From contig JACGWO010000001.1 of NCBI GenBank assembly GCA_034509735.1, positions 13,284,854 through 13,348,853 of the forward strand: a stretch of 64,000 bases of DNA, in the 5' to 3' direction. The notes beneath the pieces are model-generated. The model was given only the letters and a program-made list of their open reading frames with translations, had not been told where the DNA came from and made no database searches. This stretch comes from Sesamum alatum. Its lineage: Eukaryota; Streptophyta; Magnoliopsida; Lamiales; Pedaliaceae. The position numbers and the translations under genes are program-made. The first letter of the stretch is position 1. Every line of letters starts with the position of its first letter. Of this stretch, positions 1-11,728 are shown piece by piece.

Positions 1-425
1 AAAACCAAAATTATTGAAAAATAGATCGTCATTTGAAATGTTTTCCGCGCTAAAATTGAAGGACCAAAAAAAAGCCTATCATGAATTGATATTTATTTAA
101 GTAGGGATTCTGAAGTGTCGGAGCTGTGCGATTGGAGCTGTATTTTTGGATATTTGACTTTTTATACAATGCCCAAAAAAAGAAAAAAAAGATAATCTGT
201 AAAGGCCCCTGTAGGGATTAAGTGGAGTTTATTACCCATTCACTTGTGAGATTTTCTAATATGGGAAGATTTCATTCTATGGTTTTCAATTTTCAAATTG
301 GAACTTGTGAATTTCTGAGTCATAAATTATGGATGTACAAAAGTTTCGAAATCCTTTGGCGCTCTAAATTCCAACAGTTTTGATATGGCATTTCATTTAG
401 GATAAAGTTTCATTTGTGATTGCAG
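1..425 (+). other. Probable intron upstream of first visible exon
   Basis: No open exon is recognisable here. The stretch is T-rich and ends in an AG acceptor (424-425) just before the first exon of the DUF21/CBS gene, so it is most likely intron. The gene's first exon, which should hold the start codon and the first membrane segment, lies to the left of the window. Confidence 0.5.
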
Positions 426-3220
426 CAAAGATATTACCAGTTGTCAAGAATCAGCATTTACTGCTTTGCACTTTGCTTATCTGCAATGCTGCTGCTATGG
501 AGGTAGGTATATTTGAGGCTTTGTGCTTCAAAGAGCAATTTAAGGCAGAGATGATTTGATGTTTGAGATGTTTGTCGTTTCAGGCACTTCCTATTTTCCT
601 TGACAGTCTAGTTTCAGCTTGGGGCGCGATCCTGATATCTGTGACCTTAATACTTCTATTTGGTGAGGTAGGTCTTCCTTCAGTTTAACGAGCACTAAAT
701 CTTCACGGGCCTGCCCAAAAAAACAAACCATCTAACAAAAAGAGGACAGAGAAGTATAAGGATTCAACGAGTCATTTTCTGACGTTACCGTTTTCCAAAA
801 AAAAACTGATTTTATAACTAAGAATTCTAATTGCTTTTATGTTTCCAATAACTGGGCAAGAATGAAGCAAGTAACAACAAGTTAGATCATGGACTGATGA
901 TTCATCTGCACTCGTTCGTTTCTGTCAGATCATTCCACAATCTGTTTGCACTAGATATGGACTTGCTATTGGTGCAGCTGTGGCCCCAGTGGTTCGTGTT
1001 CTTGTCTGGATCTGTTTTCCAGTTGCATATCCGATAAGCAAGGTACGCTCTTTTGTGTTGTCTATTTGTCCACATTTACATATTGTGAAGAATGTATTTG
1101 ATTGCGTTTCAAAATTTAACTCCGTTGCCATACTTTCTTTCTGTAATTTCAGTTGTTAGACTTACTGCTGGGCCATAGGCATAGAGCTCTATTTCGACGT
1201 GCTGAATTGAAAACACTCGTCAATTTACATGGCAATGAGGTATGAGATACTAAAATATCTCTTTTGCGTGAGATTGTCCTTTTTTTCTACAAAAAATTAA
1301 TGACTGCTGTTTCTTTAGATTTAATAAGTCATTAGCTGGTTCATTTTTGTTTCCCATGGCGCTGCTCTCTTTATTCATATTTTAAACACAAAATTTCTTA
1401 TCTGGGAATTTTATCTTTGTTGCACTGATACCCTACTTCTACTTCCTGCTTGTATGCAGGCAGGTAAAGGCGGAGAACTCACACATGATGAAACAACTAT
1501 AATTGCTGGGGCACTTGAACTCAGTGAGAAAACTGCTGGTGATGCCATGACTCCAATATCTGAAACTTTTGCAATCGATATAAATGCAAAGCTTGACAGG
1601 TGATGCATGGTTTTATCATTTGAAGAACTTACTCCTCGTAGTTATGTAATGCTGAAAATAGTGTCATATTTTTGTTATGGTATAGGTCCTTAATGAATCT
1701 AATTTTGGAGAAAGGACACAGCAGAGTGCCTGTCTACTACGAGCAACCTACAAATATCATTGGCCTTGTTCTGGTACTATTTTTGTTTTAAGTATGTACC
1801 TTGAATGTTAGACCCAAAGCCACAAAGTTATGCATTCACTCTGTCCCCTCCTATTTTCCAAATCCTTAAACATGCCCGTGATCATGTTGAGACAAGTTTC
1901 CTTCAAGTTTTGCTTAAGCCACAACCAGTTTGACATTCTCTTTCCTGTATTTCTGCCATTTAGGTCAAGAATTTGTTAACAATTCACCCAGAGGATGAAG
2001 TACCAGTGAAGAGTGTCACAATACGCAGGATCCCTAGGTATGTTGGTGTTTTGGAACTCCGAATATATCATACCTAGAATTGACTTTAAATAGCATGTTT
2101 AGTAGTCTGTTTAAAATGATGGTCCAATAGATTTATATAATTACACTGCCAGAAATCCATATTTCCCTTGTTCGGCAGTGCGTGTTTTTGATAACTCATG
2201 CACTTGTGCATAATATAATGCAAACTTACACATGGGGATGTCCACATAAATCCGCAAATATTTGTTTCTCTTATCTCTCTCTCTCTTCATCGCGATACCT
2301 AAATATACTTAATTAGTTCAGGAAAAGAAAATATTAGTAAACCTGTAATCTTGTTATTCTGTGATCAATTTACTTGTACGTGGCCCTTTTATGCACGATC
2401 AAGTGAAACAAAGAGCCACTTAGTTGTGTTCTCTTACTTTTTTTAATTAATTCATCGTAGTTGCAGCTTTATCATCAGATTTTCTTTCAGCACTTACTGG
2501 ACTGCTTATCACCCATCTTGTGTTGATGTCTGAATCTCACTGGAAAAGACAGGTTTTCTCATGATAATGCTTGTCCTTCATTTGTTTTTTACTTGTAGGG
2601 TTCCAGAAACTATGCCATTATATGACATCTTGAATGAATTCCAGAAGGGTCACAGTCACATGGCCGTTGTTGTAAGACAATATACCAGGGTGACCGACAA
2701 GCTTCCTCCTAGCCCAGCACCTGTAGATAGTAAGTTCCCTTTGTTGGTCTATGGATTCGTATACCACAAATACTTGCACTGATTACACATGTATGTCTGC
2801 GTAGATTCAGTCAAGGATGTTCGAGTTGACATTGATAGTGAGAAAAATTATACGGACAAGAGTGTAAAGCCCAAAAGACCCCTGCAGAAATGGAAGAGTT
2901 TCCCAAACAATGGAAACATTTCCTTCAAGGGAACACCTAGGAGCAAGAAATGGACCAAAAACATGTATTCAGACATCCTGGAAATAGATGGAACCCCCAC
3001 TGCCCGAAGCTCCAGAAGAAGAAGAGGCAGTAGGAATTATGACCATGGAAGATGTCATCGAAGAGCTTCTGCAGGTGAAGTCAATTATGTTTGTTTGTCC
3101 TAAAACCTGAATGTTTGTATTCCTTTAGTTCAAATAGGCGCTGCACCTTGTTCTGATTATAATTATTTCTTGCAGGAAGAGATATTCGATGAAACGGATC
3201 ACCATGTCGAGCATTCATGA
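426..3220 (+). CDS. DUF21 and CBS-domain membrane protein (CNNM/CorC-like), 5' partial, apparent frameshift
   Basis: Ten exons can be joined: 426-502, 584-667, 929-1042, 1153-1239, 1460-1599, 1686-1773, 1964-2037, 2599-2729, 2805-3074 and 3176-3220, all with GT-AG borders. The first four encode the hydrophobic DUF21 part (for example [16 protein letters not shown], then [17 protein letters not shown]). The next ones encode the CBS pair ([32 protein letters not shown]). The family is related to bacterial CorC and animal CNNM proteins, linked to magnesium and metal transport in membranes; the function here is inferred. In exon 9 a run of five C (2994-2998) puts the reading frame out. With one C fewer the frame continues as [25 protein letters not shown], the expected second CBS end, and exon 10 gives [14 protein letters not shown] and stop TGA at 3218-3220. 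Read literally, the protein stops at about 3193. Either a sequencing error or a recent lesion. Confidence 0.88.
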
Positions 3221-3528
3221 TGTATATAGTATGGTCGTCGATATTGAACCCTACAGACACTGGTGAAATGTTGTTTGTAGGCGACGAGCTTTTGTTAGTA
3301 AACGAGTTTTGGTTGGATCAAATCAATGTATGTAAAAACTTGTAGCAGGATGAGGATACGGTGATCGGTTGGCCTCTAAATTGAAGAGGAAACTCGTGTT
3401 CTTATGTTGTGTATGCGAAAAACGGATTGGGTAAATTTTGGTTGAGTTCGAGTTTAATTATATTTGTACGGTCCCACTTTTTAGTTTTATTCCCAATTCA
3501 AATTGATATTGAGATCAATTTATAGAGA
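3221..3528 (+). other. 3' UTR and flank of DUF21/CBS gene
   Basis: Non-coding sequence after the stop codon, probably 3' UTR for the first 200 bases or so. I see no clear polyadenylation signal that I would defend and no other feature. Confidence 0.4.
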
Positions 3529-3942
3529 CTAGTAATCGCTGCAAGCAAGCCCCACGAGTCTATAAAAATATGTATAGTTTGAGATTAAGAGAAAAAAAAA
3601 ATTGTGAAAAGAAATTATCATGCTGTGAGGAGATGAGAAAGAAAGAAGACCGTTATAAAAAAGAATCGTAAAATGAGGTTAGAGAGAAAAAATAAATAAA
3701 TTGTGAATTTATTGAATATATGAAAGTTTGTGAGAAAATAAACGTGGACAAAGAAAGTGAGAGAGATGTGGAATAGTGGACAGAGAATAAAAAATATATA
3801 ATTGTAATTATTAAAAAATATTAAAATTATTATTTTGATGAAAATATTTCTTACAGAGAAGAAATGAATTAAAAGATAAATTTATGTATTAAAAAAATAA
3901 TACGATAAAAAACTTTCTTATTTTTATATTTGTAATAGTATA
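3529..3942 (-). mobile_element. Non-autonomous Helitron-like remnant
   Basis: On the minus strand the segment begins TATACTATTAC and ends CTAG followed by T, after a GC-rich stretch (GGGCTTGCTTGCAGC). These match the ends of two better preserved copies at 26085-26405 and 27549-27854, whose 5' ends read TCTATACTAT. The TC that should open this copy is missing, because the PIF-like element begins exactly there. Internally it is purine-rich on the plus strand and has no coding capacity. Confidence 0.55.
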
Positions 3943-5511
3943 GGGGCGTGTTTACTTTCTGCTACTGAATAATCCAGTGAAATAGTAGGCCCATACTATT
4001 TGTTGGAGTATGTCGTATTAATTTGTCCAACATGAGTATTTACTATCACCACTTGTTGTTGGTATTTATCCGGGAAGATATTTAGTATAGTGTTTACTAG
4101 TATGGATTACAAGATGAATTACATTGTAAATTACGTTTGTGACCTTCAAAGAATGAAGGTCACCCGACTCTCTCTAAGTGTGCCTTCTTATTATTGAATT
4201 GGGGGAACCACAGTGTTTTACGGCCGAAGCTCTCATTTGCTCCATAGTGTGCGTCTCTCTCCATCACCATCAGTTCAACTTTCATCCGTATGTCGTAGCT
4301 GCTGGACTCGCTGATGGCAAGATGTCTGGGTGTCCACTTTTTGTGCCCTAGTTGATTTGCATTCAACATTTGAAGGAGAGTTGGGAAATAAATGGCAAGG
4401 CAGCCATTGCAATTGATTTTAGTTGTTCGTGGAGACAACAAACGCATTTCATTCTTCGATCTTGTTCTAGAGGTCGAACGGTCAGGCGCAGAGCATATCA
4501 ACTGGAAATTCTCCTACTTTGCTTTCCATAGGAGCTGTTGTTAAGGATGTTGATTCCCTCTAATTTATGTTGGTGCCACCGTCGGGCACGGTTTAGCTTG
4601 ATTAAATTTTTTGTAGCTAAGTGTCTTTTGTAATATAACTTTGGTATTTGTTATAAAAACGTAATTAAGCAATTCTGAAATAAAATCGTCATTACGCTAT
4701 TCCAAAGATTAATTAGGTTCAGATGCGCCTTCTGGTTACAACTTCATGAAGACAGAAAACCAACCCAAATCCAGCTGCCCGTGTTAAAATGTGTTTGAGA
4801 GATAAACATGCAATCACAGGTAAGCCATGGATATGATTCCTCATTTAATTGATTTGATGTAGGTGGTTGGCATGTTAAATGCCTCCCTTAAATGCCTTCA
4901 AGCGCATATGTATGTATAGAGAGATGTAGGAAAAATTGTTGCAGCAAAACCATCATCACCATTTGGATACGTATCTCGCATTTACTAGGGCGGATTCGCA
5001 ATCCACTTTAGATACCTTCTCTGACGCATGATCCCATTGACGCGGCCCTTCACCAACCTGGTTGTCGCTTCATTTAATCCGCATTCCCCTTTCTCTCCTG
5101 GCGTCTGAACATATTTGCTGCATGAGGAGTCTTGTTTGGAGTACACATGTATAGAACGACTTCAAAGGGGCAAGAATATTCACACTTGTGCAGCTCAGAA
5201 ACGCACCTAGACGAGAGTATATTTGGCCTGGTGCTTTCCTTAAACTGCCAAAACCCCTATCTGCCACCTTACTACAAAACCGTGCTGACACATCCACTTG
5301 AAGCTACTAAATGTTGCAACAATTAATGAAGCCTTGTAGTGGGACTTTCACTTTGATGAAACCCCAGTTTACTTCGTGTTGATGCCACCAACTTCGCCTA
5401 TAAATAGAGCTTTGGAGTACCGTTTTTCCCCACACTCGAATGCCCCGTTTCCATTCTGTTGATTTGTCCCTTTCTCAAACATTCACCCATTTTCCTTTCT
5501 CTATCGTTGCA

Positions 5512-6479
5512 ATGTGGCCTGACGGCTTCTATTACCAGGAACAAATGTTCTACAACAGTCGTTGGACCAAAGAAGTTGAGAAAACGTTCGTGGACTCGCT
5601 GGTCACACATGTACAAACGGGTTTCTTCAGGCCCGGATGTCCTAACATCCATGCAGTCATGTGCGTCCTCTATGATGTCAATAAAAAATACAAGACCAGG
5701 ATCACCTATGAGTGGGCACAAACCAGGGTGGCTTCACTGAGGAAAATATATGAACTCTTCCATTGGGTTGTTAACTCAGAAGGAGTGATCTGGAATAACA
5801 AGCTTGGTAAAGTGACTGCCCCTGACCACGTTTGGAGGCGACTTCGTTGGGTAATTTTTTAGTTTTGTTATCTTTTTGGCTGGAATCATTTTTTACATGC
5901 ATTAAGGTAATGGCTAACGCTTAGGTTTTATTATTTGACGACACAACAAAATAGGAAGACAAGATGTTACGTAAACGCTTATGAAGATCTTTGGCACCAA
6001 TTGTGTGTGTTGTTTGAACGCCCTAACAACCCTGCGGATGATGTGATCCAGGCGGATCATTTTGACCTCAACGTCCCTGCGCATGACGTGGGTTGGGTTG
6101 AGGCTCATCAGCATCATGAGGGCCAAGCTGCCTTCCTTGCTGAAGGAAATGTTGTTGTCCCTGCTGAGGAAATGATGCTGTACCGGCTGAGGAAAATGAC
6201 GGAGGTCCTGCTGAGGGTGATGCTGCACTCCCCCCTGATTCTGTTGTTACTCTGTCTGATTCATCAACCTCTTCTGATTCAGTAGGGTCAATGTGGCGGG
6301 CGTTAGATGAGTACTATGCCAGCAAAAGTGATCCGGATTCAGTCCTCCCCCCACCTGAAGTGCCACATTTGACTGTGAAGATGGATAATGTGCCGCATGT
6401 GTCCCCACCTAGCCAGAAATCTGCCGAGGCCACCAGCTCTACTGCCTCAAGCTTAACCCCGTTGAAGAAGGAAACTTAA
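5512..6479 (+). pseudogene. Myb/SANT-like protein gene, one-base frameshift
   Basis: A Myb/SANT-like domain starts soon after the proposed start Met (MWPDGFYYQEQMFYN, then RWTKEVEKTFVDSLVTHVQ, with AQTRVASLRKIYELFHWVV following). Exon 1 runs 5512-5851. An intron with acceptor near 5958 leads to TRCYVNAYEDLWHQLCVLFE. At about 6165-6170 the frame breaks. Adding one A to the AAA run would restore a repetitive acidic tract (PAEEND twice, then PAEGDAALPPDSVVTLSDSS), continuing in the frame that opens SMWRALDEYY at 6288 and stops at 6477-6479. Such proteins are plant DNA-binding-domain proteins, often spread by or derived from PIF/Harbinger accessory genes; the actual role here is unknown. An upstream in-frame Met at 5440 is possible, but homologous copies begin close to the domain. 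Confidence 0.6.
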
Positions 6480-7117
6480 GCACCTGCGTGCATGTGGTTG
6501 CACGAAGGTTGATAACTTCATGTTACCTACCTATGTTTGCATGTGGGTCTGTTACAGTTGTGTCTATCTACGATCGTCTGTCTAGTTTCTTAGTAATGTC
6601 CCGTTTCAGTTTTTAGGGTTCATGGGTTACCATGTCTACTATAGCCAGTAATTAGGGTTTTTTCTTTTGTTTCCTCGTATGTGTGAATCCTGTATACAGG
6701 AGCCCCAATTTTCAGTTTAGGTTACGCAGGGGTCGGCTTTAGTGCTTTTGGGATGCTTTGCAGAAGGAAGAAGAAGTCAGTTTGAGGCTGCCACTTTGCA
6801 TAACATTCCTCCTTAGATGAATTTGGCACCCCATTTTTTAACTGCTCAAACGCTTTGCTTTGGGTGTGAAAACCCTAAATTTTTTTGATGACAATGGGAC
6901 AACACTTGCAGACGAAATGCTGCGTTTTCTTGGAGAAATGCAGATCCTTAATTCCCCCTTAAGTAATGGATAACCCCATTACTTTACAGTGGACATGAGC
7001 AGCGAAAACTTCCGTCATTCCGCTAACCTTACCCCTACCCCTCTACCCTCTCTCACTAAACTCTTCACATTCTCGCCGAACGCACACCCTATCTCAAGCT
7101 CTCAAAATTCTCTCCCC

Positions 7118-7676
7118 ATGGGCAACAAACGGCGCGCCCCTCCTCAGCGACAATACTTCTACAAGGGAAAATGGACCCACCGTGTCGACATTTGCTTCAT
7201 CGATTACTTGGCGTGGATGGCCAAACGAGGGCACAAACAGTTATCTTATTCCTCCCAAGATTTAGAGGTTGTTCAGTTTGCAATGGACTTTGTCAATCGC
7301 ATCTTTCATAGGAAATACACTCTGAAATTCCTTGCCCACAAGCTAGAGTTTTGTCGCCTCCGCTATTCAACTTTCAAGACTATTTTGGCACAACCCGACT
7401 TCGATTGGAACCCAGAAACCAACCAATTGCTCGCACTAAAAGAAGCATGGGATTGCGTCTTCAGGGTAAGACATACATATGTTAAAAATTTTCGTAAATG
7501 CTTTGATATATCCTTAAATAAAGATATGAGAACGGTTGATTTCAAAATTCTAAATACCTATGTTGACTTAGGAAAATCTATTTGCAAAAGCTTACTGGTG
7601 GCGCGGGGAGCCGAAGTGGGGGTTGCTGCGTGCAATCTTCGAGGAGCCTACACCACATGCGGCAGTATTCCCATAA
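7118..7676 (+). CDS. Myb/SANT-like protein, shortened by an in-frame stop
   Basis: Start chosen at 7118, in a good plant context (CCATGGGC), giving MGNKRRAPPQRQYFYKGKW. The domain runs to about residue 110 (WNPETNQLLALKEAWDCVF). Exon 1 is 7118-7465 and exon 2 starts at 7572, giving ENLFAKAYWWRGEPKWGLL, a strongly conserved type of block in this family, then a TAA at 7674-7676. The same frame stays open beyond that stop for 51 codons and ends in a short acidic tail after CILVDTSDED at 7830-7832. That tail resembles the usual family C terminus, so the TAA looks like a premature stop. The gene sits between two other Myb/SANT copies in the same putative transposon. Confidence 0.55.
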
Positions 7677-8414
7677 AGGGTAATGTTGGAGGCTGGACCC
7701 TCAATGGCGGGACTGAAAGATGATGTTGGGCCATCCAGTGGTGTTAGAAGTATGAGTGTTGGTCCATCTGCGGAACCGGGACGAACTGAGAAAAGGAACT
7801 GCATTTTGGTGGACACCTCTGATGAGGATTGATGGTTAGTTTTTAGTACTGGTGGGGTAGTATCTCTTTTTGTGGCTGAAGATGTTTATGGTAAAACAAA
7901 CTTGTTGGTTTGATGGACTCTTTTATTAAGGCTGAAGATGTTTTGGGTGATTTTATTTTTAAGTTTATTACAACTTGTTGTTTTGCCTTAGCTAGTTGGG
8001 ATTCTGAATTGGATACTTTCAAAGTTTATGTTTAAGTATTTTGCTTTATGTTTTCCTTCTGGTTATTGTGAACCTATAATATTTTTGGTTGTGAAGTAGT
8101 CACGTTCTTTTTCCATCTGAGGGGAAAAATGGCGTGTTATACATGAAGGGAGAAATGGAATGTATTTCATTTTAAGATTGTGTTGTTCTGCAGTAGTAAC
8201 GTCTTAGTGAGCATCAAGCTAGCACGAACATCATGGTTTAGCCTTCTAGGAAATATTGACCCTTAACTCCCCACAACATTGAAATAACATTAAAATGTTT
8301 TAAATCATTCCAAATGCTCAATACACCCATTAAACCTAACATCATTTCCTACACTCGCCCGCTAAGCATGAGGTGCACCCATTTCTCCCTTGAGTCATGA
8401 GAAAGGGAGAAGAA

Positions 8415-9429
8415 CTATTTCATATCCTTGGGACAGTTCACTAGACGGGTGACGATCATTAGGTGCTCGTTCTCGTCAAAACTGGGCAATTCGCGAACAA
8501 CCTCAACCACTTTGGCACGAACATCAGGCTCACCGAATTCTCCCTCAATGACCCTTGCTAGCTTCCCCATCCTTGTATTAGCAGTTTCACAGAACGTGCT
8601 GACCATGTTTACTAGCTGAGGTAGATCGGATAGTGGATCTTGAGCCCTAGGCTTGCGCGAAGCACCATTGGATCTTTTCGTTGCACTTGACGAATGAGTA
8701 GGGGGATCATCAGTCATGTTATAAGACAACGGAACATCTTCGTCCACCCCCAAACATTGTGTTTTTGGGTTCCACCCCGCATTGCGATCGTCGCAGTCGT
8801 CCACTTGCTCCGCCGTTTGTTCTCGAATGTTGGTCTCCTCCCTATGCACATATGTCCCGCCATCACCATTGGCGCCATCTTTCCCGAAAATCTCACGCCA
8901 AGCAGCAAAGTGTGGCCAAGATTTATATCGCATTGTTTTAACAGATGGATCAATCTGCATACTACAACCAAGTGAAGTAAGCCACAAACCACAACAACGC
9001 CACCCTTACTCCGACAGAAATTTATATACATACAATGAATGTGTTACCTTCAAGTAACTCTCCCATACGTCCTTATCCTTCTCATCAATAGTGACCATGC
9101 ACTTTGTTTCGTCCTATCCAAAGCCACTTTTGCCCATCATACCAATAAGAAAGGAATATTGCCTCTTCCATACCTGAATTTTCGAGGTGATGTGTGGTTC
9201 GGCCTTAATGTGGCATTTTCGTATAGCACGTGCTAGGTAGGTCTCAATCGGTTCAAGGTACCCATTAAGGAAGCCACTGTCACACTTCCATCTGCTCGCC
9301 ACGATTGATTTGAGGGCGTTGATGAGGACCTCCTCCTCGTGTGGGGACCATGTCCGTTACTGCACCATTTTCCTTATTAGACGGCCGCCTTCGATACCGA
9401 CTTGAACCTTTGTCGTCGTTGCGCTCCAT
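8415..9429 (-). pseudogene. Myb/SANT-like protein gene, frameshift plus nonsense codon
   Basis: Two exons on the minus strand: 9429-9048 and 8954-8415. Exon 1 opens with MERNDDKGSSRYRRR. The SANT core (TWSPHEEEVLINALKSI, then SRWKCDSGFLNGYLEPIE, ending GMMGKSGFG) is in a different frame, and one surplus base near 9355-9361 explains the shift. At 9114-9116 a TAG replaces what is normally TGG in the SGFGW motif. Exon 2 is fully open (RYKSWPHFAAWREIFGKD, then a Ser-rich linker and a helical C-terminal part ending LVNCPKDMK). This domain order, Myb/SANT then KxWPxxxxWxxIFGKDRAxG-like block, is typical of PIF/Harbinger-related plant proteins. Two independent lesions make a working product unlikely. 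Confidence 0.7.
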
Positions 9430-10970
9430 TACTACAAAGAAAGTCAAAAGGGTTAAATTCATCCCAATCAAATTTGGTGTTAATACAGGTAAAATTGACA
9501 CCCACAGGCTAAATACAACGCTAAAAATAAAAAAAAATTAGATAGAGTATGGATCATAGTCACAACATTTGCTTAACCTCAAATTACAAGGCACGAATCA
9601 ACATTAATAAATACGGTCATTAAATATGTTTTCTTCTTTAAACAATAAAATCCAAGTTAGCTTCTTCGAACCTAACACATCAATACACATTCACTGATTC
9701 CTTGCTACATTTTGACACCATTCATGATACATTGATCTAGCCAACTCATCCCTCCAGCTCGACCAACCAGGACTAACATCTACCATTATCTCGTGGACAG
9801 CAATCAGAGCGCATATACGGTGGACTCGCGCCATCCTAAAATTCGCATGGACTATGTAAGTCCATCAAAGTGCAATTAAAGGCTACTACATGCAAGGAAG
9901 TAATAACTCTTACTATAATTACTATGCGACACAAGATCCATAACTAAAGATTGAGCACATACATACACATCTAATAATTTCACATAATATATCTTCCCTA
10001 AAGCACAAATTTCGAATATCACCATGGAAAACTCCAACGCCACCACCCCTTCTAACAAAAGGCCTTGGATTTCACAAATCCTAGGGTTTTCCACTGATTT
10101 TACCACGAATCTGTTAAATTTTACACTGGGCCCAGATAAAATTAACATTTATCCATACCTTAATCAGCATTTCCATCCAAATCAAATAAACAAAAAAAAT
10201 AAAATAAAAATGAAAACATCCAGACATTTAAGATAGAATTACAGGGCAACAGGAGAAGAGGTGTAAAAACTTAACATTGGCAAGTGCGCACCTTCAACTA
10301 AGAACACCGGTGTTCAGGCTATCAAAAAAAAAAAAAAAAACAAAAAAGATTCTTCACATACAGATTAAACTAACACAAAGCTGGTGTGGAAGGGAAGGTA
10401 ATGTTTGGAATGGAATGTGAAGATAGGCGAGACTTACCTTCGATTTCTTTGCAGCAGATGCGAGAGGGACGCCCCTTTGCAAAGTGGTTTGAATGTGGTT
10501 GTGGGAATACCTTTTACCAAATTGAGTGTGATTTATGAGCCCCAACTACTATGTCAGACAGAATTAAATGTGGCATGTGAAATTAATGGCACCCGAGGAT
10601 AAAAGTGTAATAAGTAATGTCAAAACGGAGGACAGAACGGAAGCAGAAAAATTGTACACCATTCAATGGGGCCCACAGATTAACAATATGTGGTGGGGGA
10701 GCTATACTGCAATCCGAGCATTAGTAGGCAACAGTATCAAGCCAAATGCTTTAATAAAGGGTTTCCGCATGACATAATAAACAAGCGACTCAGACATATT
10801 AAATTGGATATATAAATTAATACAAGGAAGTAAACATGCCCTATATATATAAACATGGCCACAACATTAGCATAAATGGTATGTAAATAAATTTGAAAAC
10901 AAGGTTTGATTTGTATTGACGCACTTTGGCATCCACTGGAATGCGCAATTCCAGGTTTCGGGAAGTGACA

Positions 10971-10988
10971 CCACGTCATCAATCCGCA
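10971..10988 (+). promoter_or_regulatory. Histone Type I element (hexamer plus octamer-like)
   Basis: The 18 bases CCACGTCATCAATCCGCA closely match the composite Type I element of plant histone promoters, a bZIP-bound ACGTCA hexamer followed a few bases later by an octamer-like GATCCGCG/AATCCGCA block. It lies about 345 bases before the H3 start codon and is expected to drive S-phase expression. Confidence 0.75.
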
Positions 10989-11009
10989 CCTCGGTCAGGC
11001 GAAAATCCA

Positions 11010-11040
11010 AAGCCGTTGATGAGATCTCATCCAACGGCTT
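11010..11040 (+). promoter_or_regulatory. 31-base palindrome containing an MSA box
   Basis: The arms AAGCCGTTG and CAACGGCTT flank ATGAGATCTCAT, giving an almost perfect palindrome with one unpaired base. Its right arm contains TCCAACGGCT (11030-11039), an exact match to the mitosis-specific activator consensus YCYAACGGYY bound by three-repeat MYB proteins. A weaker TGACGGCTT copy follows near 11152. Confidence 0.6.
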
Positions 11041-11201
11041 CGAAATCCACCTCCAATCTGGGTCTAAAACCAAGTGGACCACCTCTCTCCATGTCAAGAA
11101 TCCTCGGCAAATCGCTATCGATAAACTGAAGCCCTTGATGAAAGATCAAACTGACGGCTTCGATTTATTTCTCCATCCCGCCACATTTTCCAAAACTCCT
11201 C

Positions 11202-11208
11202 TATAAAA
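11202..11208 (+). promoter_or_regulatory. TATA box of histone H3 gene
   Basis: TATAAAA at about 110 bases before the start codon, at a plausible distance for a short histone leader. No competing TATA motif lies between it and the coding region. Confidence 0.7.
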
Positions 11209-11302
11209 CTCCCCTCAGAATCCCTCCCCTCCTCACCCGAATATCAATTTCCAAGTCTTATATCTATTAAACCCTTCTTCCCACATTTCAAATTTCTACT
11301 AG

Positions 11303-11728
<426 letters not shown>

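Larger units (their letters stand above)
3943..10841. mobile_element. Probable PIF/Harbinger-like element carrying three Myb/SANT-like pseudogenes
   Basis: The left end reads GGGGCGTGTTTACTTTC. The right end, read on the minus strand, is GGGCATGTTTACTTCC, so the ends form a short imperfect inverted repeat. Both flanks are TATA, so a target-site duplication cannot be resolved. Just inside the left end, around 4085-4100, comes a second TATAGTGTTTACT motif. The element at 52333-54951 shows the same arrangement. Inside are Myb/SANT-like genes at 5512-6479 (+), 7118-7676 (+) and 8415-9429 (-). The gaps at 3962-5511, 6480-7117, 7677-8414 and 9430-10822 show no gene I can support. No DDE transposase reading frame is visible, so the element would need one supplied from elsewhere. 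The borders are inferred from the end motifs alone, and two or more nested elements remain possible. Confidence 0.5.

Noticed and set aside
4160..4501. 113-codon open frame on the minus strand inside the first PIF-like element
   Set aside because: The translation matches no family I know, has no splice context and lies in a region where frames of this length arise by chance. It could be a decayed transposase piece but I cannot show it.
8428..9057. Several plus-strand frames opposite the third Myb/SANT gene
   Set aside because: They are mirror images of the real minus-strand exons and have no domain of their own.
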